Source: Candidatus Dadabacteria bacterium
GTDB lineage: Bacteria; Desulfobacterota_D; UBA1144; Nemesobacterales; Nemesobacteraceae
Direction of reading: 5' to 3'
DNA length: 59,495 bases
Assembly (NCBI GenBank): GCA_022826905.1
Contig: JAJDUA010000015.1
Span: 1-59,495 of the forward strand
A program made the position numbers and the translations under genes. Under the pieces are notes generated by a model. The model worked only from the letters and a program-made list of their open reading frames with translations, was not told where the DNA came from and made no database searches. Numbering within the stretch: position 1 is the stretch's first letter; the number at the start of each line of letters is the position of its first letter. Shown here in pieces: positions 7,346 to 17,127 of the stretch.

Positions 7346-10300
7346 ATGCCCAAGCGAACTGACATAAAAACCATAATGATCATCGGCTCCGGTCCGATAG
7401 TGATAGGACAGGCCTGCGAGTTTGACTATTCGGGTACCCAGGCGTGCAAGGTGTTGAAGGAAGAAGGCTACAGGGTGGTTCTGGTGAACAGCAACCCGGC
7501 CACCATAATGACCGACCCGGACTTTGCCGATAAGACTTACGTGGAACCGCTTGTTCCAGAAATACTGGAAAAAATAATAGAGAAGGAGAAACCCGATGCC
7601 CTTCTGCCCACAATAGGCGGACAAACAGCCCTTAACCTAGCCGTTTCGCTTGCCGAGTCAGGCGCGCTCAAACGCCACGGCGTGGAACTCATAGGCGCGA
7701 AAATCCCGGCGATACAGAAGGCGGAGAACAGGGAGCTTTTCAAAAAAGCCATAGCTGACGTAGGTCTTGAGGTGCCTAAAAGCGGCATCGCGCATAACAT
7801 GGAAGAGGCATGGGAAGTTGTGGACGAGATAGGGTTTCCGGTCATCATACGGCCTTCTTTTACCCTTGGCGGGACCGGAGGGAGCGTGGCCTACAACAAG
7901 GAGGAATTCCAGGAGTTCGCCAAGGCGGGAATCGAAAGTTCCCCGTCAAGCGAGATACTCATAGAGGAATCCATAGTGGGGTGGAAGGAATTTGAGTATG
8001 AAGTAATGCGGGACCATATGGATAACGTTGTAATAATCTGCTCCATAGAGAATTTCGACGCCATGGGTGTTCACACGGGAGACAGCATAACGGTAGCTCC
8101 CGCCCAGACCCTTACCGACAAGGAATACCAGCATATGCGCGACGCGTCCATAGCGATAATAAGGGAAATCGGCGTTGAAACAGGGGGCTCAAACATCCAG
8201 TTCGCGGTTAACCCCAAAGACGGACGGATGATGGTAATAGAGATGAACCCGAGGGTTTCGCGAAGCTCCGCACTTGCCTCAAAAGCCACCGGGTTTCCGA
8301 TCGCCAAGATAGCCGCAAAGCTTGCGGTCGGCTATTCTCTCGATGAGATCTCAAACGATATAACGAAGTATACTCCCGCGTCTTTTGAACCGACGATAGA
8401 TTATGTTGTGGTGAAAATACCGAGGTTCGCGTTTGAGAAGTTTCCGCAGACGAGTCCGACTCTCACCACACAGATGAAATCAGTGGGGGAGGCCATGTCC
8501 ATGGGAAGGACTTTCAAGGAATCCCTGCAGAAGGCGATGAGATCCCTTGAGATAGATTCCTATGGTTTCGAGAAAGTGTCTGATGACCCCGAAGAGGTAA
8601 GGGAACAACTCAGGGTCCCCTCCCCGAGGCGGCTCTGGTACATAGCCGACGCGTTTCGTCTCGGCATGGACTTGGAGGAAATCTACTCGATCTCTCACGT
8701 AGACCCGTGGTTTCTTCGGAATATAAAGCAGATTGTTGACTTCGAATCTGATATTGCGAAAAACGGGCTTAACCGCGAGACCCTACTTCAGGCCAAGCGC
8801 CACGGTTTTTCCGACATTGAGATTGCAAAGATTCTTTCTACGGAAGAAGGGGAAGTAAGGGATTTCCGCCTGCGCGAGGGAATTGAGCCTGCTTTTAAGA
8901 TGGTTGATACCTGCGCCGCCGAATTCGAGGCCTACACCCCTTACCTCTACTCGACTTTCGAGAGTGAAAGCGAAGCGCTTCCCACGGACAGAAAAAAAGT
9001 TGTGATACTTGGCGGGGGACCGAACCGCATAGGCCAGGGCATAGAATTTGACTACTGCTGCGTGCATGCGTCTTTTGCGCTCCGGGAAGAAGGGTACGAG
9101 GCTGTTATGGTTAACTGCAATCCCGAGACCGTGAGCACGGATTACGATACCTCGGACAGGCTTTATTTTGAACCGCTTACGCTTGAAGACACCTTGGCTC
9201 TTATAAGAAGGGAAGACCCATGGGGAGTCATAGTTCACCTTGGAGGCCAGACTCCACTTCGCCTGGCCCTCGCGCTTGAGGAGGAAGGGGTGAAGATAAT
9301 AGGAACTTCCCCCGAAAGCATAGATCTTGCCGAGGACAGAGACAGATTCAGAAAGCTCGTTTCGGATCTGGGTCTGCTTCAGCCCCAAAGTGATACCGCG
9401 AGAAGCGAGGGGGAAGCCATTGGCATAGCCCGTGAAATAGGATATCCGGTCATGGTCCGCCCGTCTTACGTTCTGGGCGGTCGTGCCATGGAGATAGTTT
9501 ACGATGAGGAGTCTCTTCGAACTTATATACGGGAAGCCGCGAGCGTTTCACCGAACCACCCGATACTGATAGACAAGTTTCTAAAGGACGCAAAGGAAGT
9601 CGATGTGGACGCGGTTTGCGACGGGAGAACGGTTGTTGTGGGCGGGGTGCTCGAGCACATTGAGGAAGCAGGGGTTCATTCCGGGGACAGTGCGGCGATC
9701 CTGCCCCCGTTTTCGATGGAACCTGAAATTGTCGAGGAAATAAAGTCCCAGACGAAAAAACTTGCGCTTTCTCTGGACGTAAAAGGGCTTGTTAACATCC
9801 AGTTTGCCGTAAAGGACGGAGAGGTTTACATAATCGAGGTAAATCCCAGAGCAAGCCGCACTGTTCCTTTCGTGAGCAAGGCCATAGGAGTTCAGCTGGC
9901 CAAGATAGGGACTAAAGTGATGACCGGAAAATCTCTTGAAGAACTCGGCTACACGCAGGAAATCGTCCCAGAGCACTACTGCGTAAAGGAATCGGTCTTT
10001 CCTTTTGTCAAGTTTCCGGAAGTTGACACAATCCTGGGCCCGGAAATGAAATCCACCGGTGAGGTCATGGGGATCGCCCCTGACCTTGATCAGGCGTTCG
10101 CCAAATCCCAGATTGCGGCCGGCAACAGCCTTCCCTCCAGCGGAGTGGCCTTCATAAGCGTAAAAGACGAGGACAAGTCCGACAAGATGCTTGATATAGC
10201 CCAAAGGCTGAGCGATACCGGTTTTGATATAATGGCTACCGGGGGCACATCTGAATTTCTCAATAAAAATGGTATATTTTCCCGAACGGTGAAAAAGGTT

Positions 10301-10534
10301 AAGCAGGGCCGTCCCCACATAGTCGATCACCTTAAAAACGGTGAGGTGCAGTTGGTTATAAATACCACTTTCGGGAAAAAGGAGATCGCGCAGTCATATT
10401 CGATAAGAAGGACTGCGCTTATAAACAATGTTCCTTACTTTACCACTCTCGCCGGCGCGGTCGCCGGAGTCAGTGCTATCGAGGCCTTGGTGAGAATCGG
10501 TCTCGACGTGAAGGCTTTGCAAAGCTACTATTAA
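7346..10534 (+). CDS. carB: Carbamoyl-phosphate synthase large subunit
   Basis: A full-length 1062-aa protein. It makes carbamoyl phosphate from bicarbonate, ATP and ammonia delivered by the small subunit, feeding pyrimidine and arginine synthesis. The two homologous ATP-grasp halves are visible: the first begins [20 protein letters not shown], the second [20 protein letters not shown] near residue 550. Each carries the PVIIRPS or PVMVRPS nucleotide-binding strand and an [18 protein letters not shown] or [16 protein letters not shown] motif. The last ~120 residues are the MGS-like allosteric domain ([11 protein letters not shown]). The partner carA is not adjacent; the accessory island lies directly upstream. 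greA follows 38 bases downstream. Confidence 0.98.
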   Translation: MPKRTDIKTIMIIGSGPIVIGQACEFDYSGTQACKVLKEEGYRVVLVNSNPATIMTDPDFADKTYVEPLVPEILEKIIEKEKPDALLPTIGGQTALNLAVSLAESGALKRHGVELIGAKIPAIQKAENRELFKKAIADVGLEVPKSGIAHNMEEAWEVVDEIGFPVIIRPSFTLGGTGGSVAYNKEEFQEFAKAGIESSPSSEILIEESIVGWKEFEYEVMRDHMDNVVIICSIENFDAMGVHTGDSITVAPAQTLTDKEYQHMRDASIAIIREIGVETGGSNIQFAVNPKDGRMMVIEMNPRVSRSSALASKATGFPIAKIAAKLAVGYSLDEISNDITKYTPASFEPTIDYVVVKIPRFAFEKFPQTSPTLTTQMKSVGEAMSMGRTFKESLQKAMRSLEIDSYGFEKVSDDPEEVREQLRVPSPRRLWYIADAFRLGMDLEEIYSISHVDPWFLRNIKQIVDFESDIAKNGLNRETLLQAKRHGFSDIEIAKILSTEEGEVRDFRLREGIEPAFKMVDTCAAEFEAYTPYLYSTFESESEALPTDRKKVVILGGGPNRIGQGIEFDYCCVHASFALREEGYEAVMVNCNPETVSTDYDTSDRLYFEPLTLEDTLALIRREDPWGVIVHLGGQTPLRLALALEEEGVKIIGTSPESIDLAEDRDRFRKLVSDLGLLQPQSDTARSEGEAIGIAREIGYPVMVRPSYVLGGRAMEIVYDEESLRTYIREAASVSPNHPILIDKFLKDAKEVDVDAVCDGRTVVVGGVLEHIEEAGVHSGDSAAILPPFSMEPEIVEEIKSQTKKLALSLDVKGLVNIQFAVKDGEVYIIEVNPRASRTVPFVSKAIGVQLAKIGTKVMTGKSLEELGYTQEIVPEHYCVKESVFPFVKFPEVDTILGPEMKSTGEVMGIAPDLDQAFAKSQIAAGNSLPSSGVAFISVKDEDKSDKMLDIAQRLSDTGFDIMATGGTSEFLNKNGIFSRTVKKVKQGRPHIVDHLKNGEVQLVINTTFGKKEIAQSYSIRRTALINNVPYFTTLAGAVAGVSAIEALVRIGLDVKALQSYY

Positions 10535-10572
10535 TCCGGGTGGGGTATGGCTGAGTCGAGGAGGAGATCTTA

Positions 10573-11049
10573 ATGAGTGTCCGAAGAGTTCTAATTACTC
10601 CCGATGGCTGGAAAAAGCTTCGGGACGAACTGCACAGGTTAAAAACCGTCGAAAGACAGGAAGTAATCAAACTTATAGAATATGCGAGATCTCTCGGGGA
10701 TCTTTCCGAAAACGCCGAGTACGAGACTGCCAAGCAGAAACAGTCGTTCATAGAGGGAAGGATACAGGAAATAGAAGACCGCCTCGGCCGCGCGGAAGTA
10801 ATTGACCCCGAGAAAATCACTGCCAGGGACAGGGTGGTTTTCGGTCTTACGGTTACGGTGGAGGATATCGATTCCGGGGACATAAAAAAGTATAAGCTTG
10901 TTGGAGAGGATGAATCCGAGCCCGAAGATGGCTTTATATCGGTTACCTCTCCGGTAGGCAGCGCGCTTATCGGAAAGAGAGTTGATGACGAGATACAGGT
11001 CAGGGTTCCTGGAGGAATTAAGGAGTTTCTGGTTATTAATATAGAATAA
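10573..11049 (+). CDS. greA: Transcription elongation factor GreA
   Basis: A 158-aa protein of standard length. It rescues backtracked RNA polymerase by stimulating transcript cleavage through the secondary channel. The N-terminal coiled coil is clear, with the acidic tip region in ARSLGDLSENAEYETAKQKQ (the D and E that help coordinate the catalytic metal), followed by the globular FKBP-like C-terminal domain (VTSPVGSALIGKRVDDEIQVRVP). The ribosome binding site GGAGGA lies just before the ATG. Gene order carB-greA is common in Desulfobacterota, which supports the taxonomic guess. Confidence 0.97.
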   Translation: MSVRRVLITPDGWKKLRDELHRLKTVERQEVIKLIEYARSLGDLSENAEYETAKQKQSFIEGRIQEIEDRLGRAEVIDPEKITARDRVVFGLTVTVEDIDSGDIKKYKLVGEDESEPEDGFISVTSPVGSALIGKRVDDEIQVRVPGGIKEFLVINIE

Positions 11050-11058
11050 TCTTTTGGT

Positions 11059-11640
11059 ATGGGCAGGCCGGTTGACAATCTCAAGAAATTCATACTGTTT
11101 TCAATTGTCTTCCATGTTCTTATATCTATTGCTTGGGGGAAGATTGTCGTGCAGAAAAGTGTCCCCGTATACGGCGATCACATAGAGGTTTCCCTGAGGC
11201 ATTTTGAATTCAAAAAACCCGAGCCTGCAAAAAAAATCGTAAAGAAAAAAAAGGTTGTTAAGAAGAAAAAAGAAAAAGTCGTAAAGGAAGTGAAAAAGCG
11301 GGATGACTCCATAGCGCTTAAAAAGGAAGCAAAACCCGCCCCGGAGGAGCAAGCCGAAGAAAGTTATGCCACCGCGAGGCCATCTTACGGTTTTACCCCC
11401 AGACCTGGCTATCCCGCGGTTGCCATAAGACGCGGTTACGAGGGCAGCGTGTTGCTTAATGTGCATGTGCTTCCGAACGGGAAACCCGAGGAAGTAACCA
11501 TCTTCAGATCCTCCGGCCACAAGGTTCTTGATAATGCTGCTTTGAAGGCTGTAAGAAAGTGGAAATTCGTACCGGCGCAAAGAGGCTTCAAGGCAGTTTC
11601 AAGCTGGGTCAAGGTTCCGATAGAGTTTCGGCTGGAATGA
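11059..11640 (+). CDS. TonB-family energy transducer
   Basis: A 193-aa protein with a single N-terminal membrane segment (FILFSIVFHVLISIAW), a very Lys-rich periplasmic linker (runs of K, V and E at about residues 55-80, far fewer Pro than in classical TonB), and a C-terminal TonB domain: GYEGSVLLNVHVLPNGKPEEVTIFRSSGHKVLDNAALKAVRKWKF. It would link proton motive force to outer-membrane receptors, or act as a TonB-like protein in envelope biogenesis. No exbB, exbD or receptor gene is nearby. It starts 9 bases after greA ends, so it is probably co-transcribed. Confidence 0.87.
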   Translation: MGRPVDNLKKFILFSIVFHVLISIAWGKIVVQKSVPVYGDHIEVSLRHFEFKKPEPAKKIVKKKKVVKKKKEKVVKEVKKRDDSIALKKEAKPAPEEQAEESYATARPSYGFTPRPGYPAVAIRRGYEGSVLLNVHVLPNGKPEEVTIFRSSGHKVLDNAALKAVRKWKFVPAQRGFKAVSSWVKVPIEFRLE

Positions 11641-11704
11641 GGCTTAACTATCTTCCGGGAGTTTCCGGGATTTTCTTTCGGGGTCGGGATTTCTTGTTTT
11701 TTTC

Positions 11705-12193
11705 ATGAGAAACTATCTGAGCGTATTCGTTATATCTTTTCTGGTAGTATTGCTTGACCAGCTGACCAAGTGGTTCGTTAAGGCTCACGTGCCATTTTTA
11801 TCGAGGATAAACGTGTTTTCATGGTTCGATATAACACATTTGCGAAATCCGGGAATCGCGTTTGGCATGTTAAGGAACATGTCCGAGGATCTAAGGCTTT
11901 ACTTCTATATAGTTATTTTCGTTTTGGTGCTGATCGTGATTTTTTTCTTTCTCCGCAGACTTGAAGAGGAGCAGAGAGCTTTTCGATATGCGCTTGCTTT
12001 TGTGCTGGGGGGAGCTATTGGAAACTCAATAGACAGGTTTACCTACGGATACGTGACCGATTTTATTGCAGTCTACTGGCCGGGGAACCCGGACCTGCTC
12101 TGGCCTCCTTTTAACGTAGCCGATTCTGCGATCACGGTTGGAGCGATTTCGATTCTTATTTCCGGAGTCGTGTGGCGGGGCAAGGAGAGTTAG
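11705..12193 (+). CDS. lspA: Lipoprotein signal peptidase (signal peptidase II)
   Basis: A 162-aa integral membrane aspartyl protease that removes signal peptides from diacylglyceryl-modified prolipoproteins. Four membrane spans are visible. The family motifs are present: LLDQLTKW near the start, RNPGIAFGM, GGAIGNSIDRFTYGYVTDFI (first catalytic Asp) and FNVADSAITVG (second catalytic Asp). The stop codon abuts the ATG of ribE. It works downstream of lgt and upstream of lnt, both encoded at 32-35 kb, so all three steps of lipoprotein maturation are in this window although not in one operon. Confidence 0.96.
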   Translation: MRNYLSVFVISFLVVLLDQLTKWFVKAHVPFLSRINVFSWFDITHLRNPGIAFGMLRNMSEDLRLYFYIVIFVLVLIVIFFFLRRLEEEQRAFRYALAFVLGGAIGNSIDRFTYGYVTDFIAVYWPGNPDLLWPPFNVADSAITVGAISILISGVVWRGKES

Positions 12194-12826
12194 ATGTTTA
12201 GCGGCATAGTTGAAGACATTGGCGCTGTGCGGGCGCTCGAGAAAAAGGACAAGGGCGTTCTTTTAAGAATCGGGGTTCGGAAGATCGATGCCGGGGAACT
12301 GGATCTGGGGGAGAGCGTGGCCGTAAACGGCGTATGCCTTACGGTGGTTTCTGCAGGAGACGGTAGTTTTTCCGTTGACGCATCCCACGAAACGCTTTCC
12401 AGGACAAATCTTTCCGGTCTCCAGACGGGGAGCGGAGTGAATCTCGAGAAATCTCTTCGGGTCGGAGACAGGATGGGTGGACATATCGTCACGGGCCACG
12501 TGGACGGAGTCGGGATCGTTCAGTCCATTGCTCCGGTAGGAGAGTCCAGGTTTTTTTCTTTTTCGATTCCCTCATCTCTTGCGAAATATGTGGTCGAAAA
12601 AGGATCAATCGCCGTTGACGGCGTAAGTCTCACCGTCAATTCGGTAAAAGACACTGAGTTTTCGGTAAACATAATTCCCTACACGCTTCGGGAAACAACT
12701 TTTTCCGAATTTCGCCGAGGGATGGAAGTTAACATAGAGTGTGACATAATAGGCAAGTACGTTGAGAAAATGCTCTCCGGCGCAGATGTCCCCGCCGAGG
12801 GTTCTCCCATCGGAAGAAAGTTGTAG
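12194..12826 (+). CDS. ribE: Riboflavin synthase, alpha chain
   Basis: A 210-aa protein starting with the family hallmark MFSGIVEDIG. Two tandem lumazine-binding barrels are visible: residues ~1-97 with GESVAVNGVCLTVV and ~98-195 with KGSIAVDGVSLTVNSV. It joins two 6,7-dimethyl-8-ribityllumazine molecules to give riboflavin. It starts at the base following the lspA stop codon, suggesting translational coupling. No FMN riboswitch was recognised upstream, and the other rib genes are not in this window. Confidence 0.97.
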   Translation: MFSGIVEDIGAVRALEKKDKGVLLRIGVRKIDAGELDLGESVAVNGVCLTVVSAGDGSFSVDASHETLSRTNLSGLQTGSGVNLEKSLRVGDRMGGHIVTGHVDGVGIVQSIAPVGESRFFSFSIPSSLAKYVVEKGSIAVDGVSLTVNSVKDTEFSVNIIPYTLRETTFSEFRRGMEVNIECDIIGKYVEKMLSGADVPAEGSPIGRKL

Positions 12827-12832
12827 GTTGAT

Positions 12833-13345
12833 TTGAGCGAGAAACGACATATTTTTCTTACGGGGTTTATGGGAGCGGGCAAAACAAGCGTCGGCAGGAA
12901 GCTTTCCAGAAAACTGCGAATGAATTTCTATGATCTTGACAGTGAAGTGGAACGGGCCGAAGGTCTTTCTGTATCTGAAATCTTTGAAGCGGAGGGAGAG
13001 GAGAGCTTCAGGCAGAAGGAAACTGAGATGCTTGCCATCCTTTCGCAGAAAACATCCCCGGCCGTAATCTCAACGGGGGGAGGTGCGGTTCTGCGGCAGC
13101 AGAATCGCGAAATAATGGAGACCTCGGGTGAGGTTTTCTATCTGCGGGCGGATATCGATACCCTTTGGAACAGGGTGAGGAGCGATAAGGGAAGACCCCT
13201 TCTCCACGTCAAAGACCCTAGGGCTGAGTTCTATGAGCTTTTCATGAAAAGAAAAGATATTTACGAACTCTCGCCGCATGTTGTTTTTACGAATGATATG
13301 AGTATCTCCGAAGTTGCTGATAAAATAGTCGGGATGCTCGAATGA
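12833..13345 (+). CDS. aroK: Shikimate kinase
   Basis: A 170-aa P-loop kinase. The Walker A motif is GFMGAGKTS (residues 11-19), the shikimate-binding D-x-D/E region is FYDLDSEVER, and the GGG of STGGGAVLR follows. R-x-x-x-R-P-L (RVRSDKGRPLL) forms the lid. It phosphorylates shikimate in chorismate synthesis. The start is a TTG six bases after the ribE stop. The last codons overlap the ATGA of a possible upstream start of the next gene. Confidence 0.95.
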   Translation: MSEKRHIFLTGFMGAGKTSVGRKLSRKLRMNFYDLDSEVERAEGLSVSEIFEAEGEESFRQKETEMLAILSQKTSPAVISTGGGAVLRQQNREIMETSGEVFYLRADIDTLWNRVRSDKGRPLLHVKDPRAEFYELFMKRKDIYELSPHVVFTNDMSISEVADKIVGMLE

Positions 13346-13362
13346 AGTTGGAGGTTTTAACT

Positions 13363-14811
13363 ATGAAAAAACCCGTTTTCCTGTTTTTTGCTGGTTGTCT
13401 TTTTCTCGTGGGTTCCCTTTCGTGCGCTAAGGTAGAGGAAGCCGAAGAAAGTTCCGGATCTCTGTCGCACGAAAACATACCGGAACTTCTCTCTTCTTCC
13501 GGCTCTTCTGAAAAATTCCCTTCCTTGGCGGGCCTTGTCGAGAAACAAAAGCATTCTGTTGTGAACATAAGCACCACGAGTGTCGTAAAGCGGGGCAAGG
13601 CGGTCCCTGATTTCGGCGAAGGGGACCCTTTTGAGGAATTTTTCAAAAGATTTTTTCCGAATGACCGGGAACGAGAGTTCAGGAAAAAAGGCCTTGGTTC
13701 CGGGTTCGTAGTCAGCAAAGACGGCTACATAGTTACCAACAACCATGTGATCAGCAGGGCAGAGGATATACAGGTCGTTCTCTACGATGGGTCAAGGTAT
13801 ACGGCCGAGATTGTGGGACAGGACTCGAAAACGGACCTTGCGGTCCTGAAGATAAAGCCTGAAAAAAAGCTAAAACCTGTTGTTTTCGGAGATTCGGACA
13901 AGCTTAGAATCGGCGACTGGGTCATGGCGATCGGAAATCCATTCGGACTCGGTTATACAGTGACGGTCGGAATAGTGAGCGCGAAGGGGAGATCTCTGGG
14001 TCTCGGAGCCTACGATGATTTCATTCAGACTGATGCATCCCTTAACCCTGGAAACAGTGGAGGTCCTCTTTTTAACCTTGGAGGGGATGTGGTCGGCGTT
14101 AACACCGCGATAGCGGCCAGAGGTCAAGGAATAGGTTTTTCTATACCCACCAACATGGCCAAGGGGGTCATATCGCAGCTCATGGAAAAAGGCAAGGTGG
14201 TCAGGGGATGGCTGGGAGTCATTATTCAGCCTATAACGCAAGAGATAGCTGAGAGCATGGGGCATAAGAGCACCGACGGAGCTCTTATATCCGACATAAG
14301 CCCGGGAAGTCCCGCGGAGAAAGCGGGCCTGCGCAGAGGGGACGTGGTAGTGAAATTTGACGGAGAGCCTATAAAAGAGTTTACGTCTTTATCCAAACTC
14401 GTGGGAATGAAAGCTCCCGGGACTTCTTCTAAGATCACGATTCTCCGCGACGGAGAACGCAAGGAGATTTCCGTTGTTCTCGGCAAGATGCCGGATGACG
14501 AGGTTCCTGCGGAGTCCCGGCGGGATGAAGATATTGAGTTAAGCGATATTACCCCAGATATTGCCGCACGGTTCGGCGTTGAGGATAAGGCCGGGGTGCT
14601 GGTTACGAACGTAAACCGTGGCAGCTCGGCTTGGGAGGCGGGATTTCGTCCCGGGGACGTGATACTTGAGGTTGACAAGAACCCCGTGGCGAACCTTGAA
14701 GACTACAATAAGATCCTAAGCGGCCTGAAACCCGGAAAGCAGTACCTTTTTCTGGTAAAGAAACGTAAAAGCACGATTTACATCGGCTACGCTCCCAAAA
14801 ATAAACAGTAG
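13363..14811 (+). CDS. degP: DegP/HtrA-type periplasmic serine protease
   Basis: I chose the ATG at 13363 because GGAGG sits 8 bases upstream and the protein then begins with a signal sequence (MKKPVFLFFAGCLFLVGSLSC); an ATG at 13342 overlaps aroK but would add a non-signal-like leader. The trypsin-like domain has the triad His in YIVTNNHVIS, Asp in SKTDLAVLKI and Ser in NPGNSGGPLFN. Two PDZ domains follow (GALISDISPGSPAEKAGLRRGD and GVLVTNVNRGSSAWEAGFRPGD). The Cys at the end of the signal could make it a lipoprotein, although the lipobox is imperfect. The role is degradation of misfolded envelope proteins. Confidence 0.95.
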   Translation: MKKPVFLFFAGCLFLVGSLSCAKVEEAEESSGSLSHENIPELLSSSGSSEKFPSLAGLVEKQKHSVVNISTTSVVKRGKAVPDFGEGDPFEEFFKRFFPNDREREFRKKGLGSGFVVSKDGYIVTNNHVISRAEDIQVVLYDGSRYTAEIVGQDSKTDLAVLKIKPEKKLKPVVFGDSDKLRIGDWVMAIGNPFGLGYTVTVGIVSAKGRSLGLGAYDDFIQTDASLNPGNSGGPLFNLGGDVVGVNTAIAARGQGIGFSIPTNMAKGVISQLMEKGKVVRGWLGVIIQPITQEIAESMGHKSTDGALISDISPGSPAEKAGLRRGDVVVKFDGEPIKEFTSLSKLVGMKAPGTSSKITILRDGERKEISVVLGKMPDDEVPAESRRDEDIELSDITPDIAARFGVEDKAGVLVTNVNRGSSAWEAGFRPGDVILEVDKNPVANLEDYNKILSGLKPGKQYLFLVKKRKSTIYIGYAPKNKQ

Positions 14812-14828
14812 CGGGAGACTTTCGGTGG

Positions 14829-15260
14829 TTACTCTCCAGGGATTATTTTCCTTCGGAATTCCTCCGGCATCCGCACGGTTTTCCTCTCTTTGTAGTCAAA
14901 AAACACGAGAGAGGTCTTGACCTTGGCCACCTCTTTGCCGCTTTTTTCGTTTGCCAGTACGTAGATGAGCTCGAGAAAATGGTTGCCATACTCGCCGATG
15001 CCGATGCTTATTTCCATTACGTCCCCGTAAAACGCTTCCGAACTGTAAGTGATTCCGACGTCTCCCATTATGATCCCCACTCCCTCTATATCGGCTTCGG
15101 TGTAACCGTGTGTTGCAAGGAACCTTACACGGGCCTCGTGCGCGAGGGTTAGCACCGAGTCGTGTCCAAGATGAGAACCGTAATTTATGTCGTCTATCCT
15201 TATCGGAATCTGCGTTGAAAAGACGAATCTGCTCGGTAAATCTATTTTTATTCTTGCCAT
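14829..15260 (-). CDS. Hotdog-fold acyl-CoA thioesterase
   Basis: A 143-aa protein when started at the ATG at 15260, preceded by GGAGAG; the frame stays open to 15347 but the extra N terminus is not family-like. The 4-hydroxybenzoyl-CoA thioesterase/YbgC pattern is present: a first strand IPIRIDDINYGSHLGHDSVLTLAHEARVRFL, with the Asp in RIDDINYGSH in the place of the usual catalytic Asp, then a VGITYSSEAFYGDVMEISIGI strand and a VAKVKTSLVFFDYKERK strand. It probably hydrolyses acyl-CoA or acyl-ACP thioesters; the substrate is unknown. It converges on the protease gene with a 17-base gap. Confidence 0.8.
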   Translation of the reverse strand: MARIKIDLPSRFVFSTQIPIRIDDINYGSHLGHDSVLTLAHEARVRFLATHGYTEADIEGVGIIMGDVGITYSSEAFYGDVMEISIGIGEYGNHFLELIYVLANEKSGKEVAKVKTSLVFFDYKERKTVRMPEEFRRKIIPGE

Positions 15261-15392
15261 TTTCGCAGGTGCTCTCCCTGAATATATCCGTATTTGCGGG
15301 GCTAGAAAAGAATCGTTTGCTTTTTGCTTTTCAGGGGTTATAGTCATGCCTCAATAATTGTTCCAACAAATTTTTCTAGGAGGCAGGATCAG

Positions 15393-15614
15393 ATGGAAGA
15401 AAGGACAGAAAAGGAGCATGTAAGTAACCACGTTGATATTGAATCCAAGAGGTTTTTCTTTGACGTTAAGGAAAACCACAAGGGTCAGTACCTCAGGATT
15501 ACGGAACTAAGCGGCGGCCGCTCAAGCATAGTCGTTCCCTTTGAAGGAATAGAGCAGTTCAGGGACAAGCTGGTCGAAACGATAAAACAATCCCTCGAAC
15601 TGGTGGAAGGCTAG
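15393..15614 (+). CDS. PUR-domain (PUR-alpha-like) nucleic-acid-binding protein
   Basis: A 73-aa protein started at 15393 because AGGAGG lies 11 bases upstream. A single PUR repeat is readable: SKRFFFDVKENHKGQYLRITELSGGRSSIVVPFEGIEQFRDKLVETI. Bacterial PUR proteins such as Borrelia BpuR bind single-stranded DNA and RNA, and related DUF3276 proteins occur in Bacteroidetes. One repeat per chain implies a dimer. It stands alone, divergent from the thioesterase and convergent with the secreted repeat protein. Function in this organism is unknown; a global nucleic-acid-binding role is inference. Confidence 0.8.
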   Translation: MEERTEKEHVSNHVDIESKRFFFDVKENHKGQYLRITELSGGRSSIVVPFEGIEQFRDKLVETIKQSLELVEG

Positions 15615-15663
15615 AGAAGTTCCCAGAAGTCTTAATCCCTCCCCACATTCAGGCATAAGTTTT

Positions 15664-16944
15664 CTACATGATCGCTTTTGCTTTTACCACTCTGAGTTTT
15701 ATAAGGTTCGGGTCAGGAAGCTTGCTTATAAATCCGACCTGAACATTCCTGAGCCACATTACCTGTTTCGGAGCCAGCACCTCTTTTATCTTGAAGCGGT
15801 TTGATCCGAAAGGAGTGTTTGAGGATTTGAAAAACTCTATTTCAAGCTCTATTTTTTCGTAAGCGATGTCGCTTATGTTCTCGATAACTAGCTTGCTGAG
15901 CGTTGCAGTCGCCCCAGGGATTCCGCTTCCCCATTCGAACTCCCTTATGACTATATCGTGCTTTGGGAAAGCTTCTCTGGGCTGTTCTTGGGAGAGTTCT
16001 ATGTTCTTCTCTGCAACCGAATCGGTAGAACCGACCGAACTGGCCGGAGAAGGAGCACTTTCGTTTCCTCCGCCGTAAGTGCTTCCGGGTTCATCCGAAG
16101 ATGATGTTTCCTGAAGCGGTTCGGCTTTTTTCTCCCCGTCTTTTTTCTTGAGTATGCTGACGGAACTGATTTTTTTCTTTATTCTCTCTCCCAAGCTTCC
16201 CCCGCCGGAAAGAATATAATTGAGTTCTTTTGTTGTTATCGCCTCGGCTCCTGAGACGGCGATGGATCTTTCAATAGCGTTCGGACTCGAAAAGCCGACG
16301 TTTATCCCGGTAAACGTTCTTTCCTCTCCGGCGGGAAGAACGTTATGTATTGTCACTGAGGAAAGATGGGTGCTTCCCGGTCCGCCTCCCCCGTCTTTTT
16401 CGGTTAAAAGTAGTTTTATGTTTTTAAAGTGGGTTTTTCCTGTGTTCTCAAGGGTAATCTCTGTTATGAAGCCTTCCGTTCCGAAGCTCGCGCCTTCAAA
16501 CTCCCAGTTTTTTATGAAAATCACGCTTTCGGCGCTTTCAAGCGAAGAACTTTGCGAAACCTCCGCCCCCGTTACCATCGCCTCGGAGTTTTCAAGATCC
16601 GAATTCATGAGTCCCAAATCCAAGTTGGAGAAGGTTTTTTGGCTTCCTGCGGGCAGTTCCTCGGGTATTTTTCCGTCAAGTGAGCCCAGAAGCTTGCCGG
16701 TTCTCGTAAACAGATCAATTCTGATTTTGATGTTCCTGTAGCTGTTTTTGCCGGAGTTTGCGACGGTTATTTCCCCGAGCGTCGCCATGCGTCCCACTCC
16801 GTAAGATTTCCACGAGTAGTCCGTTACGGTGAGATCTTCCCGCGGATTTGGCTGCGCATAAGCAACCTCCGCTTGCAGAGAGAGAAGAAGCGGAAAAAAC
16901 AGAAGGGCAAGGGTGGTTGTCGAGACGAGAATTATACTTTTCAT
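15664..16944 (-). CDS. Secreted protein with three FxLYD-like beta repeats
   Basis: A 426-aa protein with a Sec signal peptide (ILVSTTTLALLFFPLLLSLQAEVAYA). Three similar ~95-residue modules can be read: residues ~38-130 (TLGEITVANSGKNSYRNIKI ... LPAGSQKTFSNLDLGLM), ~145-245 (FITEITLENTGKTHFKNIKL ... LPAGEERTFTGINVGF) and ~325-426 (TLSKLVIENISDIAYEKIEL ... LAPKQVMWLRNVQVGF). Each has the pattern of an outgoing strand, an Asn/Gly/Lys turn, then a strand and a closing hydrophobic strand, as in FxLYD-type beta domains. A Ser/Glu-rich linker separates modules 2 and 3. No enzyme motif is seen. Probably a periplasmic or surface binding protein. Confidence 0.72.
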   Translation of the reverse strand: MKSIILVSTTTLALLFFPLLLSLQAEVAYAQPNPREDLTVTDYSWKSYGVGRMATLGEITVANSGKNSYRNIKIRIDLFTRTGKLLGSLDGKIPEELPAGSQKTFSNLDLGLMNSDLENSEAMVTGAEVSQSSSLESAESVIFIKNWEFEGASFGTEGFITEITLENTGKTHFKNIKLLLTEKDGGGGPGSTHLSSVTIHNVLPAGEERTFTGINVGFSSPNAIERSIAVSGAEAITTKELNYILSGGGSLGERIKKKISSVSILKKKDGEKKAEPLQETSSSDEPGSTYGGGNESAPSPASSVGSTDSVAEKNIELSQEQPREAFPKHDIVIREFEWGSGIPGATATLSKLVIENISDIAYEKIELEIEFFKSSNTPFGSNRFKIKEVLAPKQVMWLRNVQVGFISKLPDPNLIKLRVVKAKAIM

Positions 16945-17127
16945 CAGGTGTTAAAGGATGTTTGTAGTAGTATACCGGAGAGTTTTTGTTATGGAAGTTC
17001 CGGGGGAAAGCTTTTTTGCTTGAGATATCTTCCAAAAAAGTTTATAAATCTAGAACGGCCAGCTGGCAACTAAAGATTTTTTCGGCGTGCGATTCGCCGC
17101 AACTCATAAAGATAGCAGGTTTTTTCA

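Noticed and set aside
9581-10330. 249-aa minus-strand frame inside carB
   Set aside because: It is a shadow of carB codons and has no family resemblance.
11641-12193. FMN riboswitch controlling ribE
   Set aside because: ribE directly abuts lspA and no riboswitch motifs were seen upstream.
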